Source: Phytophthora colocasiae
Lineage: Eukaryota > Oomycota > Peronosporomycetes > Peronosporales > Peronosporaceae
NCBI GenBank assembly: GCA_018806915.1
Contig: JAGKQI010000050.1
Span: 248,001 to 312,000 of the forward strand
DNA length: 64,000 bases
Reading direction: 5' to 3'
The translations under genes and the position numbers were made by a program. Each line of letters starts with the position of its first letter. Position 1 is the first letter of the stretch. Positions 29,716 through 39,418 of this stretch are shown here, piece by piece. The notes under the pieces were generated by a model, which made no database searches, was not told the DNA's origin, and worked only from the letters and a program-made list of their open reading frames with translations.

Positions 29716-30742
29716 TTACGCGAGCTGAGTGCGCTCGTGCGCAGCGTCATAGTCGACGAAAGGTCCCTCAGCAATCGCATCAGGATGCTTGTTTCCCACT
29801 CCAATTTTCAGGTGGTTCCAGTTGACCGTGCTCTTGAGTCCAGGGATCTGGTACAAGTCGCGCAAGTACTACGAGGCAAACAAAGAGAAGCATTAGATCG
29901 AATACAGTACACAGCAACAAGAATAATGATACATAGTTGCTTACCTCCACAACGTTCTGATAATCCGTCAAGTGCTTCACGTCCGTCTTCTGCTGGTACA
30001 CATCGAGACGAATGAGCGTGTGGAACAAACGCACATCAGCCTCCGTCACGCCCTCGCCCACGAGGTACCTCTTCTTCGACAGCAGCTCATTCAGTTTCGC
30101 GAGAGCTTCATATGCCTTAGCCTCAGCCTCAGCCGCAGCTTCGGGCGTGGGAGCAAAGATCTTCTTGAAGAAACCCATAGACACTTCCGCCACAATACCG
30201 TCATCGGCAGCATCGATCTCGGCACGCAACGACTCCGGATACAAATGCACGTTCGATGGCACGAGCTCCCGGAAACCAGCGTCCAACGTCCGCAAAATGC
30301 CAGAGGACTCCTCCGACACGATCGTTCCCGTCTTCTTGTCCCACAACACTGGCACGGAGAACGTGCGCGGTGCAGGGTCCACCTTCTCGTACAGGTCGCG
30401 CACGAACGCCACGTGGTTCACCGTGTCGGGGATGCAGTCGTCTGTGGGGTACGACTTCCCATTGGCGCCGACCATCGTGGGTGACGTGGTGGGGTCCACG
30501 AACACCCATCCCTTGTGCTCGTCAGTAGCATCGTCCGGTTTGGTCTTTTGGAAAATGGGGTGTGCCACGGACAGACCAATGGCGTCCTGGAGCCCCAGCA
30601 GGTTTCGGGCTGATAGTGCGCGGCAGGCGAACGGGCACGAGTACGTAACGTAGAGGTGGTATCGTCCCTTTTCGGCGGGGAACTGTGCGTCGGCACGAGG
30701 TTCGATCTGGGAGTTGTAGGGGGCAGGCTTGGTGGTGGCCAT
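29716..30742 (-). CDS. ECM4-like (Xi-class) glutathione transferase 1 (2 exons)
   Basis: Glutathionyl-hydroquinone reductase family, a cytosolic thioredoxin-fold enzyme that reduces glutathionyl-quinones. Exon 1 is 30742-29945 and exon 2 is 29868-29716; the 76-nt intron has donor GTAAGC and acceptor CGTAG, joining NVVE to YLRDLYQIPGLKSTV in frame. The product has 316 residues. The catalytic Cys is C36 in YVTYSCPFACR (bacterial and yeast relatives have CPWA). The GST N-domain also shows VPVLWDKKTGTIVSEESSG, and the C-terminal helical domain carries YLVGEGVTEADVRLFHTLIR. It is head-to-head with copy 2 at 31305; exon 1 is almost identical between them, exon 2 is not. A perfect core promoter lies 19 nt upstream. 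Confidence 0.9.
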
Positions 30743-30760
30743 TGTTGAAGGTGTTCGATG

Positions 30761-30776
30761 GCAAATTGAAGAGTGA
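30761..30776 (-). promoter_or_regulatory. Perfect oomycete Inr/FPR core promoter, transferase 1
   Basis: On the minus strand TCACTCTTCAATTTGC matches all 16 positions of YCAYTYYNCAWTTTNC, 19 nt upstream of the ATG at 30742. Confidence 0.8.
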
Positions 30777-31274
30777 CACGTTTCGAGTGACTGATACCGT
30801 GTATTACATACGTAATCGAATGTGTGATTGGTCAACAGTCTATGATAGAGAATAGATCGTTAAACAGCATTTTTCGGAGTGATGATCTACTTCAGCATCA
30901 CGAACGTCATCGGCGATGACAGAAATTGTGTGCGGGCTTGTTGGGAATCGGACCAGACTCCATCATGGAGTCCATGTGCAGCGTGAGTTCAACAGATCGA
31001 AGATCAAGCCATGAATCTGCATAAGAAAAATGCTTGGCAGCGTGTGATTTCCGTTCAAATAAGTTGTGGCCGTGACAAGTAGTAACAGTGCACATGTATG
31101 ACGCATGATTGGCCCATGGTGTTTGCATAATCTACCTCTTCATTGGATGCTACAGACACTACTGTCGTAGCCTACTGCCTTGCACTGACACTTGAAGTCA
31201 CACCATGTGATCCTAGTTTTGATTGGCCCAAACAAATCGAATGTTATCCCAAGTTTCCTGAACCGAGCGTAGAC
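30777..31274. other. Shared upstream region of the divergent transferase pair
   Basis: About 500 bp between the two core promoters. The two sides are not obviously mirror images, so the inverted duplication does not extend far upstream of the coding regions by eye. No gene seen. Confidence 0.45.
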
Positions 31275-31290
31275 TCATTTCTCAAATTGC
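31275..31290 (+). promoter_or_regulatory. Oomycete Inr/FPR core promoter, transferase 2
   Basis: TCATTTCTCAAATTGC matches 15 of 16 consensus positions, 14 nt upstream of the ATG at 31305. Confidence 0.75.
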
Positions 31291-31304
31291 TTTGAAACAC
31301 CACA

Positions 31305-32252
31305 ATGGCCACCACCAAGCCTGCTCCCTACGCCTCCCAGATCGAGCCTCGTGCCGACGCACAGTTCCCCGCCGAAAAGGGACGATACCACCTCTACGTT
31401 ACGTACTCGTGCCCGTTCGCCTGCCGCGCACTATCAGCCCGAAACCTGCTGGGGCTCCAGGACGCCATTGGTCTGTCCGTGGCACACCCCATTTTCCAAA
31501 AGACCAAACCGGACGATGCTACTGACGAGCACAAGGGATGGGTGTTCGTGGACCCCACCACGTCACCCACGATGGTCGGCGCCAATGGGAAGTCGTACCC
31601 CACAGACGACTGCATCCCCGACACGGTGAACCACGTGACGTTCGTGCGCGACCTGTACGAGAAGGTGGACCCTGCACCGCGCACGTTCTCCGTGCCAGTG
31701 TTGTGGGACAAGAAGACGGGAACGATCGTGTCGGAGGAGTCCTCTGGCATTTTGCGGACGTTGGACGCTGGTTTCCGGGAGCTCGTGCCATCGAACGTGC
31801 ATTTGTATCCGGAGTCGTTGCGTGCCGAGATCGATGCTGCCGATGACGGTATTGTGGCGGAAGTGTCTATGGGTTTCTTCAAGAAGATCTTTGCTCCTAC
31901 GCCCGAAGCTGCGGCTGAGGCCGAGGCTAAGGCTTATGAAGCTCTCGCGAAGCTGGACGAGTTGCTGTCGAAGAAGAGGTACCTCGTGGGCGAGGGCGTG
32001 ACGGAGGCCGATGTGCGTTTGTTCCACACGCTCATTCGTCTCGATGTGTACCAGCAGAAGACGGACAAGCACTTGACTGAGTACCACAACGTGGAGCAGT
32101 ATGTGCGTGATCTGTACCAGATCCCTGGGCTCAAGAGCACGGTGAACTGGGACCACCTGAAAATTGGCATGGTAAACAAGGCCCCACACGTTGCTGCGGA
32201 AGGACCTTTTGTCGACTACGATGCAGCTCACGATCGTGCTCAGCTGGCGTAA
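31305..32252 (+). CDS. ECM4-like (Xi-class) glutathione transferase 2 (intronless)
   Basis: A 315-residue enzyme of the same family as transferase 1, with the catalytic Cys in YSCPFACR at residue 36. The first ~260 codons differ from copy 1 at only a few positions. After QQKTDKHLTEY the two diverge (NVEQYVRDLY here, NVVE plus intron plus YLRDLY there). This copy has no intron at the position where copies 1 and 3 both have one, so it has most simply lost it. It is transcribed away from copy 1. Likely role: glutathione-dependent reduction of quinones or xenobiotics, plausible in defence against plant phenolics (inference). Confidence 0.92.
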   Translation: MATTKPAPYASQIEPRADAQFPAEKGRYHLYVTYSCPFACRALSARNLLGLQDAIGLSVAHPIFQKTKPDDATDEHKGWVFVDPTTSPTMVGANGKSYPTDDCIPDTVNHVTFVRDLYEKVDPAPRTFSVPVLWDKKTGTIVSEESSGILRTLDAGFRELVPSNVHLYPESLRAEIDAADDGIVAEVSMGFFKKIFAPTPEAAAEAEAKAYEALAKLDELLSKKRYLVGEGVTEADVRLFHTLIRLDVYQQKTDKHLTEYHNVEQYVRDLYQIPGLKSTVNWDHLKIGMVNKAPHVAAEGPFVDYDAAHDRAQLA

Positions 32253-32402
32253 GTGTGCATGTAGTATGCAGCATCCACAGTGTTTAACTGAGAAATGACA
32301 ACAGTAAAAAGCGATATTCCTTTGAGTGATTTGCTCCGTACAGAATTTTGTATCGACAATTGACGCAAGTATTTCGTCGAGTACTTCCAAACTCTCGAGA
32401 AG

Positions 32403-32825
32403 GTGGAATTCAAGCTACTTCCTCAAAAAGTACCTGAATTGATGCCCCGGCAACGAATACATCAAACGTTGTCCAGCTTACTATCGCTCCGATTGTTCTT
32501 ACTTCCTGTGGTGCATGATGTGATGCTGCAATTGTATTTCGGAGACTTGGTTGTGGGCTCAAGATTATATTTCCTGAAATCACTCAACCCGACAATTCAA
32601 GACCAAGCTGCCACTCGATTGAAACAGTTGAAGGAATCAAAAAGTACTTTTATATTGTGGAAAGTTCAAGCAGCTATTGTTTGTCATGCGGTTTGGAGAC
32701 TTCGGAATGACATTTACTTCCCTCAAACATTAGCTCAAACGCCAAATATCGGCAACCTGCAAAATTCCTTCAACCAATTTATCTACCATCACGCGGTTGA
32801 ATTTGATCAACTTTGGAGAAGCTAA
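32403..32825 (+). mobile_element. LINE (non-LTR retrotransposon) 3' ORF relic
   Basis: A 140-codon open stretch ends with STFILWKVQAAIVCHAVWRL followed by RNDIYFPQT, the W-x-x-RN-x-x-x-F pattern seen near the C-terminus of LINE reverse transcriptase proteins. No reverse transcriptase core is present, so it is a 5'-truncated or fragmented copy. It lies 150 bp downstream of transferase 2, mirroring the relic downstream of transferase 1. Confidence 0.4.
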
Positions 32826-33962
32826 CCCGAAAACTGGGGTTTGAATCAACGACGGATTTAATCCTTGAAAGGGCAAACAACATCTGGATTCCGCTTTAGT
32901 GTAGTTTTAGAATCTTGAGATAGAATCACACAGACGAGAAGTCCGCTTTCGGAATATCGGGATTATGTTAGCGAAAGGATTGATGGTGCGCTTGGGCTTT
33001 AAAAAAGGCTGCGAGGTTGACTTGAAGGTGTAGCAGGAGAGGGATCCTTAATCACGGCAGAAGCTACTGGTTTCGTTTCGCTGTCCTGAATCGTTTCTTG
33101 ACTAGGAGGTGCTGCCTTCGAAACATGATCAACCCCCACATAGAAGATATGAACTCTCCTTGTCTTCAAGATGGAACAGTCTCTTCTCGACTCCAACGAC
33201 CATTAAATGATCACCTCCTTCTCCTATTTACTGTGCGGGATGAGGCGTCATCATCCTTGCTCTCTTGTACGAGATCCACAACCCTCTGCTTCTCCCCGCT
33301 TTCCTTCCTTGTGAAACGTTGGACCCTCCCTTCGTTTGTCTACTGTTGTTAAGATTGCCGCGTGAATCCGAAGGCAGAATTCCTAGAAGCAACAGCTTCG
33401 CAGCAAGAGGCATAACGCAAAGTTCTTGCCCCGAAAACATCCGTGAGAGGCAAACTAACCAAAAAAGTCAAAGCATTTAGCCCGCTTTCAAATTTTGTTC
33501 ACCACTGAGGCTGTTCCTAGGCTGGCCTTAGTATCGTGCGCTTCAGAGACAAATTAGTAAATGTTGTCGATGGTTTGGAACTGCCTCGCGAAGCTGCGAG
33601 GACAAAATACAGAGCAATGCCGATCATGTTGTTGATATTATAGCTACTTTTGATTGGACATTCACTGCAACCACAACCAGTGTCGTGTTTAACTTGCTCG
33701 AGTTTTCTGCCAGCACCGAATAGATCTCCCTATCTCTTCCTAAACTACGTATTAAAGTCAGGTAAATAGCTATCGCTGGTGGAACAGGGACAATGTTGCA
33801 GCAGTTACGAGTAGCGCGAGTACCCAATGCAAATTTCCGAATGCAATCAATTCGAGAATATCTACCCGTACTATCTTATACCTTTCTCGCGAATCCATGA
33901 ATCCCCGTTAGGAAAGACTGAAAATTTGATAAGATAGTGATCTAATGAGTCCAGAAACGAAT
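32826..33962. other. Intergenic 32826-33962
   Basis: Only short open frames without a recognisable domain, probably decayed repeat sequence. It ends at the TTAA where the piggyBac-type element begins. Confidence 0.35.
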
Positions 33963-33966
33963 TTAA

Positions 33967-33980
33967 CCCCTCCAAACCGG
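33967..33980 (+). repeat. PiggyBac left terminal inverted repeat
   Basis: CCCCTCCAAACCGG directly after TTAA. It is the exact reverse complement of 39401-39414. Confidence 0.9.
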
Positions 33981-33982
33981 TG

Positions 33983-34034
33983 TGCTGCATAAGGCAGCAT
34001 TATGATTCTGCTTATGCTGCATTTATGCAACATA
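33983..34034. repeat. Left subterminal TGCTGCAT repeats
   Basis: Several direct and inverted copies of a TGCTGCAT/ATGCAGCA core (GTGCTGCATAAGGCAGCATTA and TTATGCTGCATTTATGC). The same core recurs near the right end, which suggests transposase-binding sites. Confidence 0.6.
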
Positions 34035-34272
34035 AGCAAAAATAGACTTGGAGTTTGTATGGAGTGTATCGTCCCATGTCAAGAGGCATACAAACTTTAA
34101 GAGAAACTAAGACTCGTTTCTGTTCATTGGCGATCCTGTACCATCTCTGGAACGGGAGGGGTAGGGCGGAATATTTAGACTTTCAAAAAGGCTGTTCGAG
34201 AGGTATCCGCAGATCGCGCTCCCCGATCATGACATTGGTAAGGTTTTGGATGCCGACATTGCCCACCGCCAC

Positions 34273-34288
34273 TCATTTCAGATTTTCG
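34273..34288 (+). promoter_or_regulatory. Oomycete Inr/FPR core promoter inside the transposon
   Basis: TCATTTCAGATTTTCG matches about 14 of 16 consensus positions. It sits 31 nt upstream of the transposase ATG at 34319, the same spacing as in host genes. Confidence 0.6.
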
Positions 34289-34318
34289 CGCGCCAGGACC
34301 TCAAGCAGACCAAGAGCG

Positions 34319-37300
34319 ATGTCGCGGCGTAACGTCGTGCCTGTCCAGGAGGTCACGGCACACGACCTGAACTTCAGGTCCGTATGGCGGGAGCTGAAGG
34401 GCGAAGGGTGGTACAGAAAGCCCCCCACCAAGGAGAAGCCTGGACGATCGCTATCGCTACGTGCCGCCGGGCGGAAGCATGGACGGCGTCAAAGGAACGG
34501 ACTTCTTTCTCGGGGAGCAAGAGGTTTTGGAGTTCTACGCCAAAGGTAAGATTAGTTGACGTGTGTGTGACTCGTGCTGGCTATCTAACATTACTGATGA
34601 TGAGTACAGGGCTGCGGGACCGAGCTCAAACCCGCCAGCCATCGCTCCAAGAAGCCGCTGACGCCTAACTTGCTGCTGCGGCCGCTCTGGCTGAGAGAAC
34701 ACACGGCCCCATGATCGAGGCCGCTGCTGCCCGTGAGCGAAATAGCACTGCAGACGCGCCTGTGGAACCTGCAGAAGCGCCGGTGGATCCATCTACACCA
34801 GTTCTGCCCCAACGGCAAAGCCGTGTACGACGCTCTCTGTGTCTACCAGAGTCAACTGCTGCTGAGACCCCGTCTCGGTCGTCCCAGCGCCAAAGGTCCC
34901 CACTGATCGCGACTTCTCCTCACGTCGAGAATAGCGCCGAAATGGACGATGACGTGGACTTTGTAGAGTCTGTTGACACCGCCAATCAATCCGTGCAGTC
35001 TGAGGACGATGACGAAGAGTCAGCGTACGTTGCCACGCCTACTCCAAGCGAGACCCCCCTTTATGCTGACGACTCTATGCAAGTGAGAAGTGGTGATTAA
35101 CGCGGTAGGGAGCATGTTGTGCTGCATATTGTGTTGCATGTCGTGCTGCATATTTTTTTTATAAAAAATAATTGTGCTGTATTTTTATCTGACATAGTAC
35201 CGTGTGATCTGTAGATGAGGGCGGTGACCAAGGAAGCTCTACTCTTGGATCACAGCTGATTGCCGACAACGAAGATTCATTGAATGAGGTTGGTAATGAA
35301 GAAGACAATGCAGACTATGGAGCCATGGAGTCCGGTGATGATGCAGAAAAAGATGACATTGCCGATGAAGATGATCCTGACGGTGCTCAAGAAGGATATT
35401 ACCTACCGGACGATGATGACGACCTAGAAATCACCGAGAGCGAGATTGCTGCTGAAGTATTATTTGCGGAAAAGTTTCTCGACAGCTTTGGGGGTGCGAA
35501 TGATGTGCTTGCTGGGAATTTGAAGAACACTGTCTTGCGAGATATGGCAGTTAATGGTTGGGAGGCCGTTGAGGAACCCGACACACATGACCACATGATG
35601 ATGCCGTACGAGCCCGTGGACAACACAAGCAGTTATCCTGGTTTGCGTCAAGGTTACTCCGGTCCTACAGCTGAAGCTCTTCGAAATGCTGACTCCCCAG
35701 TAGCGTTGTTTTTCTTTTTCTTGCCGGTGGTGCTGTGGCAGCACATTGCAGTGTGCTCAAATCAGTATCACCGGGAGATGCTTCCCCTACGTGTCGACGA
35801 GACGTATAAGCGCTACCGGCGCAAGCAGCGCTTGAACCCAGACCTGCCAAAGAAAACCAAGCGCGATATACGGCATGAGCTGGAAGGTATGAAGCCTATA
35901 CACCCCCACGAGTTGTGCCGTTTTGTGGGACTCCTTATTGCTCGTACAATCGCCCCAAACCGCGAAAAGTTGGCGAACCATTGGAAGATCACAGATGAGG
36001 GTGCCATTTCGAGAGGCGCTTTCGGCTCTGTACTGCGGCGTGACCGCTTCATGGAGATATCACGGAATCTCCACTTCAACCCAAACGATGACCCGCGGGC
36101 TCGCACAGACAGAGCCTGGAAAATTCGCAAGGTCGTAGAGGTATTGCAGCGGACATTTGCGCGTGGGTATGTGGCACCTGCGCACTTGGCGTTTGACGAA
36201 GCGATTCTCCCGAGCCGGTCCTCGTTCAACAAGATGAGAGTGTACATGAAAGACAAGCCTCATCGGTGGGGTACCAAGCTCTTCATGTTGTGCAGTGCCG
36301 TGACGGCTTACTGCATCCGGTACGTTTTTTTTTACGTCGTTGATTTTCTTATGCTGCACAATGCGAATTATACTTACATATATTGTTTCTGTTTATCTGC
36401 ATACATGCAGCTTTGAAGTGTACTGTGGGAAGAAAGAGCACTCCAGCGATGCACACAAGACTGACATGCAGTCAGGACCGGCAGCTGTCGTCAGAAACCT
36501 TTTAGCGGTGTTCGGACCCGAGGCACGAAGGCTAGGCATGCGCCTGGTTGTCGTTGACCGGTTTTACACGTCAGTGGCGTTGGCTATCCAGCTACTTCTC
36601 ATGGGGTTCTATTGCGTCGGTACCATCATGACGAATCGCTTAGGGTACTGCAAAGCTGTTGTGAGAGAAAAAGAAGTCACGTCCAGCCTCGATACCTCGT
36701 GGCTCATTCAAAATGGCTCGTTCTAAGCTAGTGACGAACATGGCAGCTATCAGTTGGTGGGATTCCCGGCCGGTTCACTTCCTGTGCACTGGAGGTAGTC
36801 TCGATATCGATCGGGTTATTCGTCAAGACGGTGCGACGCAGGTGGAAGTGCCGTGCCCTCGGGTGGTGAAGGATTACCACGCCTTCATGGGAGGCGTGGA
36901 CGTCCATGACCAGCTGCGCTTGCAGCGTTACTCGCTGCAAAGAGCTTTGCGCTTCCGCAAGTACTATAAGTCGCTGGTGCTAGGCCTGATTGACCTAGCA
37001 ATTGTCAATGGATACATAGTTCACAAGGCCTACCACAAGCACAAGACATCGCGCCCCCTCAGTCACGTAAAGTACATGAAAAACTGCATTTGCAGCTCTG
37101 CCAACTGCAGTCCAGCGATATGTACGAAGGCAACACGTTTGGAATCCAGCAACCAGCCACCCCCAGCACACCAGCGCCTCCCGTACCCCCCGCAGCAGAA
37201 GAAGTACATGTTCCCCAGCAGCTGGAAAAATGGCGCGACCAGACCACCCAGAGGAAACGACGTCAACGCGCTTGCAAGGTGTGCTCCTATCTGCATCCAG

Positions 37301-37587
37301 ATGGTGTGCGCGCCGCAACAAGCAAGTTTTGCTGTCGCTCTTGCAACAAAACGGGTCCTATCTACCTGTGCATGAAGCCGCGTCGCAAGATTCGCGAGAT
37401 CTCGATGACGTGCTGGGATATCTGGCACCGAGAGTGGTTGAATAGTAGTCTTGCTCCTGTCGACACTGGAAGAACGATTCGTGTGCGTCGCGAAGACGAT
37501 ATGGAGATGAGTGAGACGCCGACAGCTCCTGCTACACCGGCTACCCCGGCTAGCAAGAGACGCCGCACTACGCACGATGCTGCATAA
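34319..37587 (+). pseudogene. PiggyBac transposase, multiply disrupted
   Basis: From ATG 34319 an N-terminal DNA-binding-type domain reads FRSVWRELKGEGWYRKPPTK, then shifts frame (about 34435) to LDDRYRYVPPGGSMDGVKG and DFFLGEQEVLEFYAK, ending at a GTAAG donor (34546). After the intron the frame holds a stop near 34666, then an acidic region (34711-35100). The DDE core runs from about 35280: FDEAILPSRSSFNKMRVYMK with the first catalytic Asp, a 91-nt intron at 36320-36410, RLVVVDRFYTSVAL with the second Asp, a shift in an A-run near 36668, then FMGGVDVHDQLRLQRY with the third. A further shift near 37080 leads to a C-terminal Cys-rich zinc domain (ACKVCSYLHPDG, FCCRSC) typical of piggyBac transposases. 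Family identity is firm; the gene is not functional as read. Confidence 0.85.
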
Positions 37588-37595
37588 GTAATAAG

Positions 37596-37717
37596 CATTT
37601 GGTATAGTTTGTTCAAATGATTTGCCACTTTTCAACTTAACGGATTCCCTGTTGCTGTTGCCGTGCCAACTGTCCATTTGGTATAGTTTGTTCAAGTGAT
37701 TTGCCACTATTCAACTT
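37596..37717 (+). repeat. 43-bp direct repeat, 79-bp period
   Basis: A block containing GGTATAGTTTGTTCAA and ATTTGCCACT occurs at 37596-37638 and again at 37675-37717 with two differences. It lies just past the transposase stop, between the two convergent genes. Confidence 0.75.
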
Positions 37718-37807
37718 GAGCTGCTAAAGGAAACTTACAGAAGCATTCAACAGCTGGATCTAAAGGCGAGACCATGCTACACGATACACTTGTTCAAAGA
37801 TGGTATT

Positions 37808-38881
37808 TCAGTTAGCATTACGTTTGTATATCCACATGTTCGACGTTGACGTCCAACTGACTGGGACAGCTAACACCTTCCACAGCTTCCACCGTGCACA
37901 AAACACTGCTCGACAAAATGCCTGATGCCTCGGACATATTTGTTCGCCAAATATAACCACTCGCGCATTCTCATGCAGGCCTAGCTGTTCTTCAATCTGG
38001 ATCTTGGCACTGTCTTCAAAAAGGCGATGGTGCGCTAAAATTACGGTTGCTTGACTAAATGGTCCCTCGAAAGCAAGCAGCACGGTGCTAGCGTCTCCAG
38101 GAAGTAAATGTACCTTCGTGTGATAGTTTTGCATCAGCAAGTCCTTCTCCATTAGCTCTATTCCACGAAAGAGTACTTCGTCTCGCACTTCGATACCGTA
38201 GCATTCGGATGCTGGGGTCTGTAAAGCTACTTGAGCAACCACATTACCAAGACCGCAACCAACGTCGAGGAATACATCGTGCGTTTCAATATCTCCAATA
38301 GCTTCAATCACAGCTGCCACTCCGGCGGGAAGTATTTCACCAGCGTTAAGGTGTCGTTTTCCAGATTTTTGGCGAATATCTGCCTTCCTCACTGGTGCAA
38401 ACAGGCGTTCAACGGCTTGCATTGCTGCATCAGGGGTCATTACCCCAGGACCAGCACCACCTACATCTTCCCCATCAGCATATTCATGACCTTCTCCCAC
38501 CCCAGCACCAGCAGCGCCGTCGCCGTCGCCGCCTTCTCCCACTCCAGCACCAGCACCAACAGCGCCGTCGCCGTCGCCGCCTTCTCCCACTCCACCACCA
38601 GCAGCGCCGTCACCGTCGCCGCCTTCTTCCACACCAGTAACGCCTGATGCGCCTTGTGTCGTAGCACACTTGAAAAAAAAGCATGGGGGGAAGTCCGCGA
38701 GAGAGCTACCGTAGGTCTTCTTCAGTGCGTGAAGGCGCCAACGAAGGTCCGCAGCGGAGTGCTTCGCGCACCTCATCCTGCGACGCACATCAGACCACGA
38801 TATACGCGAACCACGCCGTTCATACACAGCGGCCAGCTGCACAAGCCTCTTGTCTTGACCGACTGAAAATTTTGATCGCAT
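37808..38881 (-). CDS. DOT1-like methyltransferase with N-terminal SANT/Myb-like domain, transposon cargo
   Basis: An intact 357-residue gene inside the piggyBac element. Residues 1-70 (FSVGQDKRLVQLAAVYERRG, ISWSDVRRRM, LRWRLHALKKTYG) look like a SANT/Myb-type DNA-binding fold. A Gly/Asp/Glu-rich repeat linker (84-131) follows. Residues about 175-357 resemble the DOT1 histone H3K79 methyltransferase catalytic domain: GEILPAGVAAVIEAI, the SAM-binding FLDVGCGLGNVVAQVALQ (D206 to N213), an acidic YGIEVRDE strand, PGDAS, and a C-terminal VSWTSTSNMWIYK like the VSWT block of DOT1. The usual NN motif of DOT1 is HH here (ILAHHRLF, 281-288), so catalysis on H3K79 is uncertain. ATG 38881 opens the frame. 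It could modify chromatin around the element or protect it from silencing (speculation). Confidence 0.78.
   Translation of the reverse strand: MRSKFSVGQDKRLVQLAAVYERRGSRISWSDVRRRMRCAKHSAADLRWRLHALKKTYGSSLADFPPCFFFKCATTQGASGVTGVEEGGDGDGAAGGGVGEGGDGDGAVGAGAGVGEGGDGDGAAGAGVGEGHEYADGEDVGGAGPGVMTPDAAMQAVERLFAPVRKADIRQKSGKRHLNAGEILPAGVAAVIEAIGDIETHDVFLDVGCGLGNVVAQVALQTPASECYGIEVRDEVLFRGIELMEKDLLMQNYHTKVHLLPGDASTVLLAFEGPFSQATVILAHHRLFEDSAKIQIEEQLGLHENARVVIFGEQICPRHQAFCRAVFCARWKLWKVLAVPVSWTSTSNMWIYKRNAN
38489..38632 (-). repeat. Coding minisatellite in DOT1-like linker
   Basis: Three imperfect in-frame copies of a unit of about 42-50 nt encode GEGGDGDGA-type repeats followed by Ala/Gly/Val stretches. 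Copy number is likely to vary between strains. Confidence 0.75.
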
Positions 38882-39221
38882 AGCAGCTTCACCGATGAGG
38901 AGAATTACTTTGTTTCAGTATGCATTTTGGTAAAGCACTTCGAGTCAGTGACAAATCGTGCCATGAAGTGTATCCACCTCGAGTGCAATCATTGATGCAG
39001 TCTACTGATCAGGTCACTCATTTGCACTTTGTATAGAACAGAAAACGCACGAATAATTAGCCTGCTGATTGCGATACCTGTAGGGGTGACACCCGTTCCT
39101 ATCTACCTCATTTTTGTATGGGAAGTTTTAGTGTCTAGTTTTCTGAAATCGAGAATGTCTACGACTCACAAAAAAGAACGCGGCAGCCCTGGCACTGTTC
39201 AGAGCCTGGCTATGCTGTGTC

Positions 39222-39382
39222 GCATAATGCAGCTTTAGCCTGCTGCAAATGGCTTGTTATGCAGCATTGCGACTGTTTAGGATTGTCTATGGTCAACTGC
39301 ACTCGTCCTTACCCGAACACCATTCCCTACCCAATCCCTTTATATACAAACGTCAAGTCTAATTATGCTGCATATGCAGCAT
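39222..39382. repeat. Right subterminal TGCTGCAT-type repeats
   Basis: Scattered copies of ATAATGCAGC, TTATGCAGCATT and a near-palindrome ATGCTGCATATGCAGCAT at about 39365-39382. They match the core seen at the left end. Confidence 0.6.
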
Positions 39383-39400
39383 AAAAAATCAAAATCGGCT

Positions 39401-39414
39401 CCGGTTTGGAGGGG
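39401..39414 (-). repeat. PiggyBac right terminal inverted repeat
   Basis: CCGGTTTGGAGGGG directly before TTAA (39415-39418), the exact reverse complement of the left end. Confidence 0.9.
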
Positions 39415-39418
39415 TTAA

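Larger units (their letters stand above)
33963..39418. mobile_element. PiggyBac-type DNA transposon carrying a DOT1-like gene
   Basis: The element is bounded by TTAA (33963-33966 and 39415-39418), the hallmark target duplication of piggyBac. Termini are perfect 14-bp inverted repeats starting CCCC (33967-33980 and 39401-39414). Inside are a plus-strand piggyBac transposase with several disabling lesions (34319-37587) and a minus-strand intact methyltransferase gene (37808-38881) that converges on it. Subterminal repeats rich in TGCTGCAT occur at both ends. The 5.45-kb length is larger than the classic 2.5-kb insect element. It is non-autonomous as read, unless the frameshifts are assembly errors. 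Confidence 0.88.

Noticed and set aside
31563..32390. 275-codon frame opposite transferase 2
   Set aside because: Antisense shadow of a GC-rich gene; the same frame appears opposite transferase 1.
37070..37090. Programmed -1 frameshift in the piggyBac transposase at the A-run
   Set aside because: The run is GAAAAAC, which lacks the full X-XXY-YYZ heptamer, and the other lesions in the gene already disable it.
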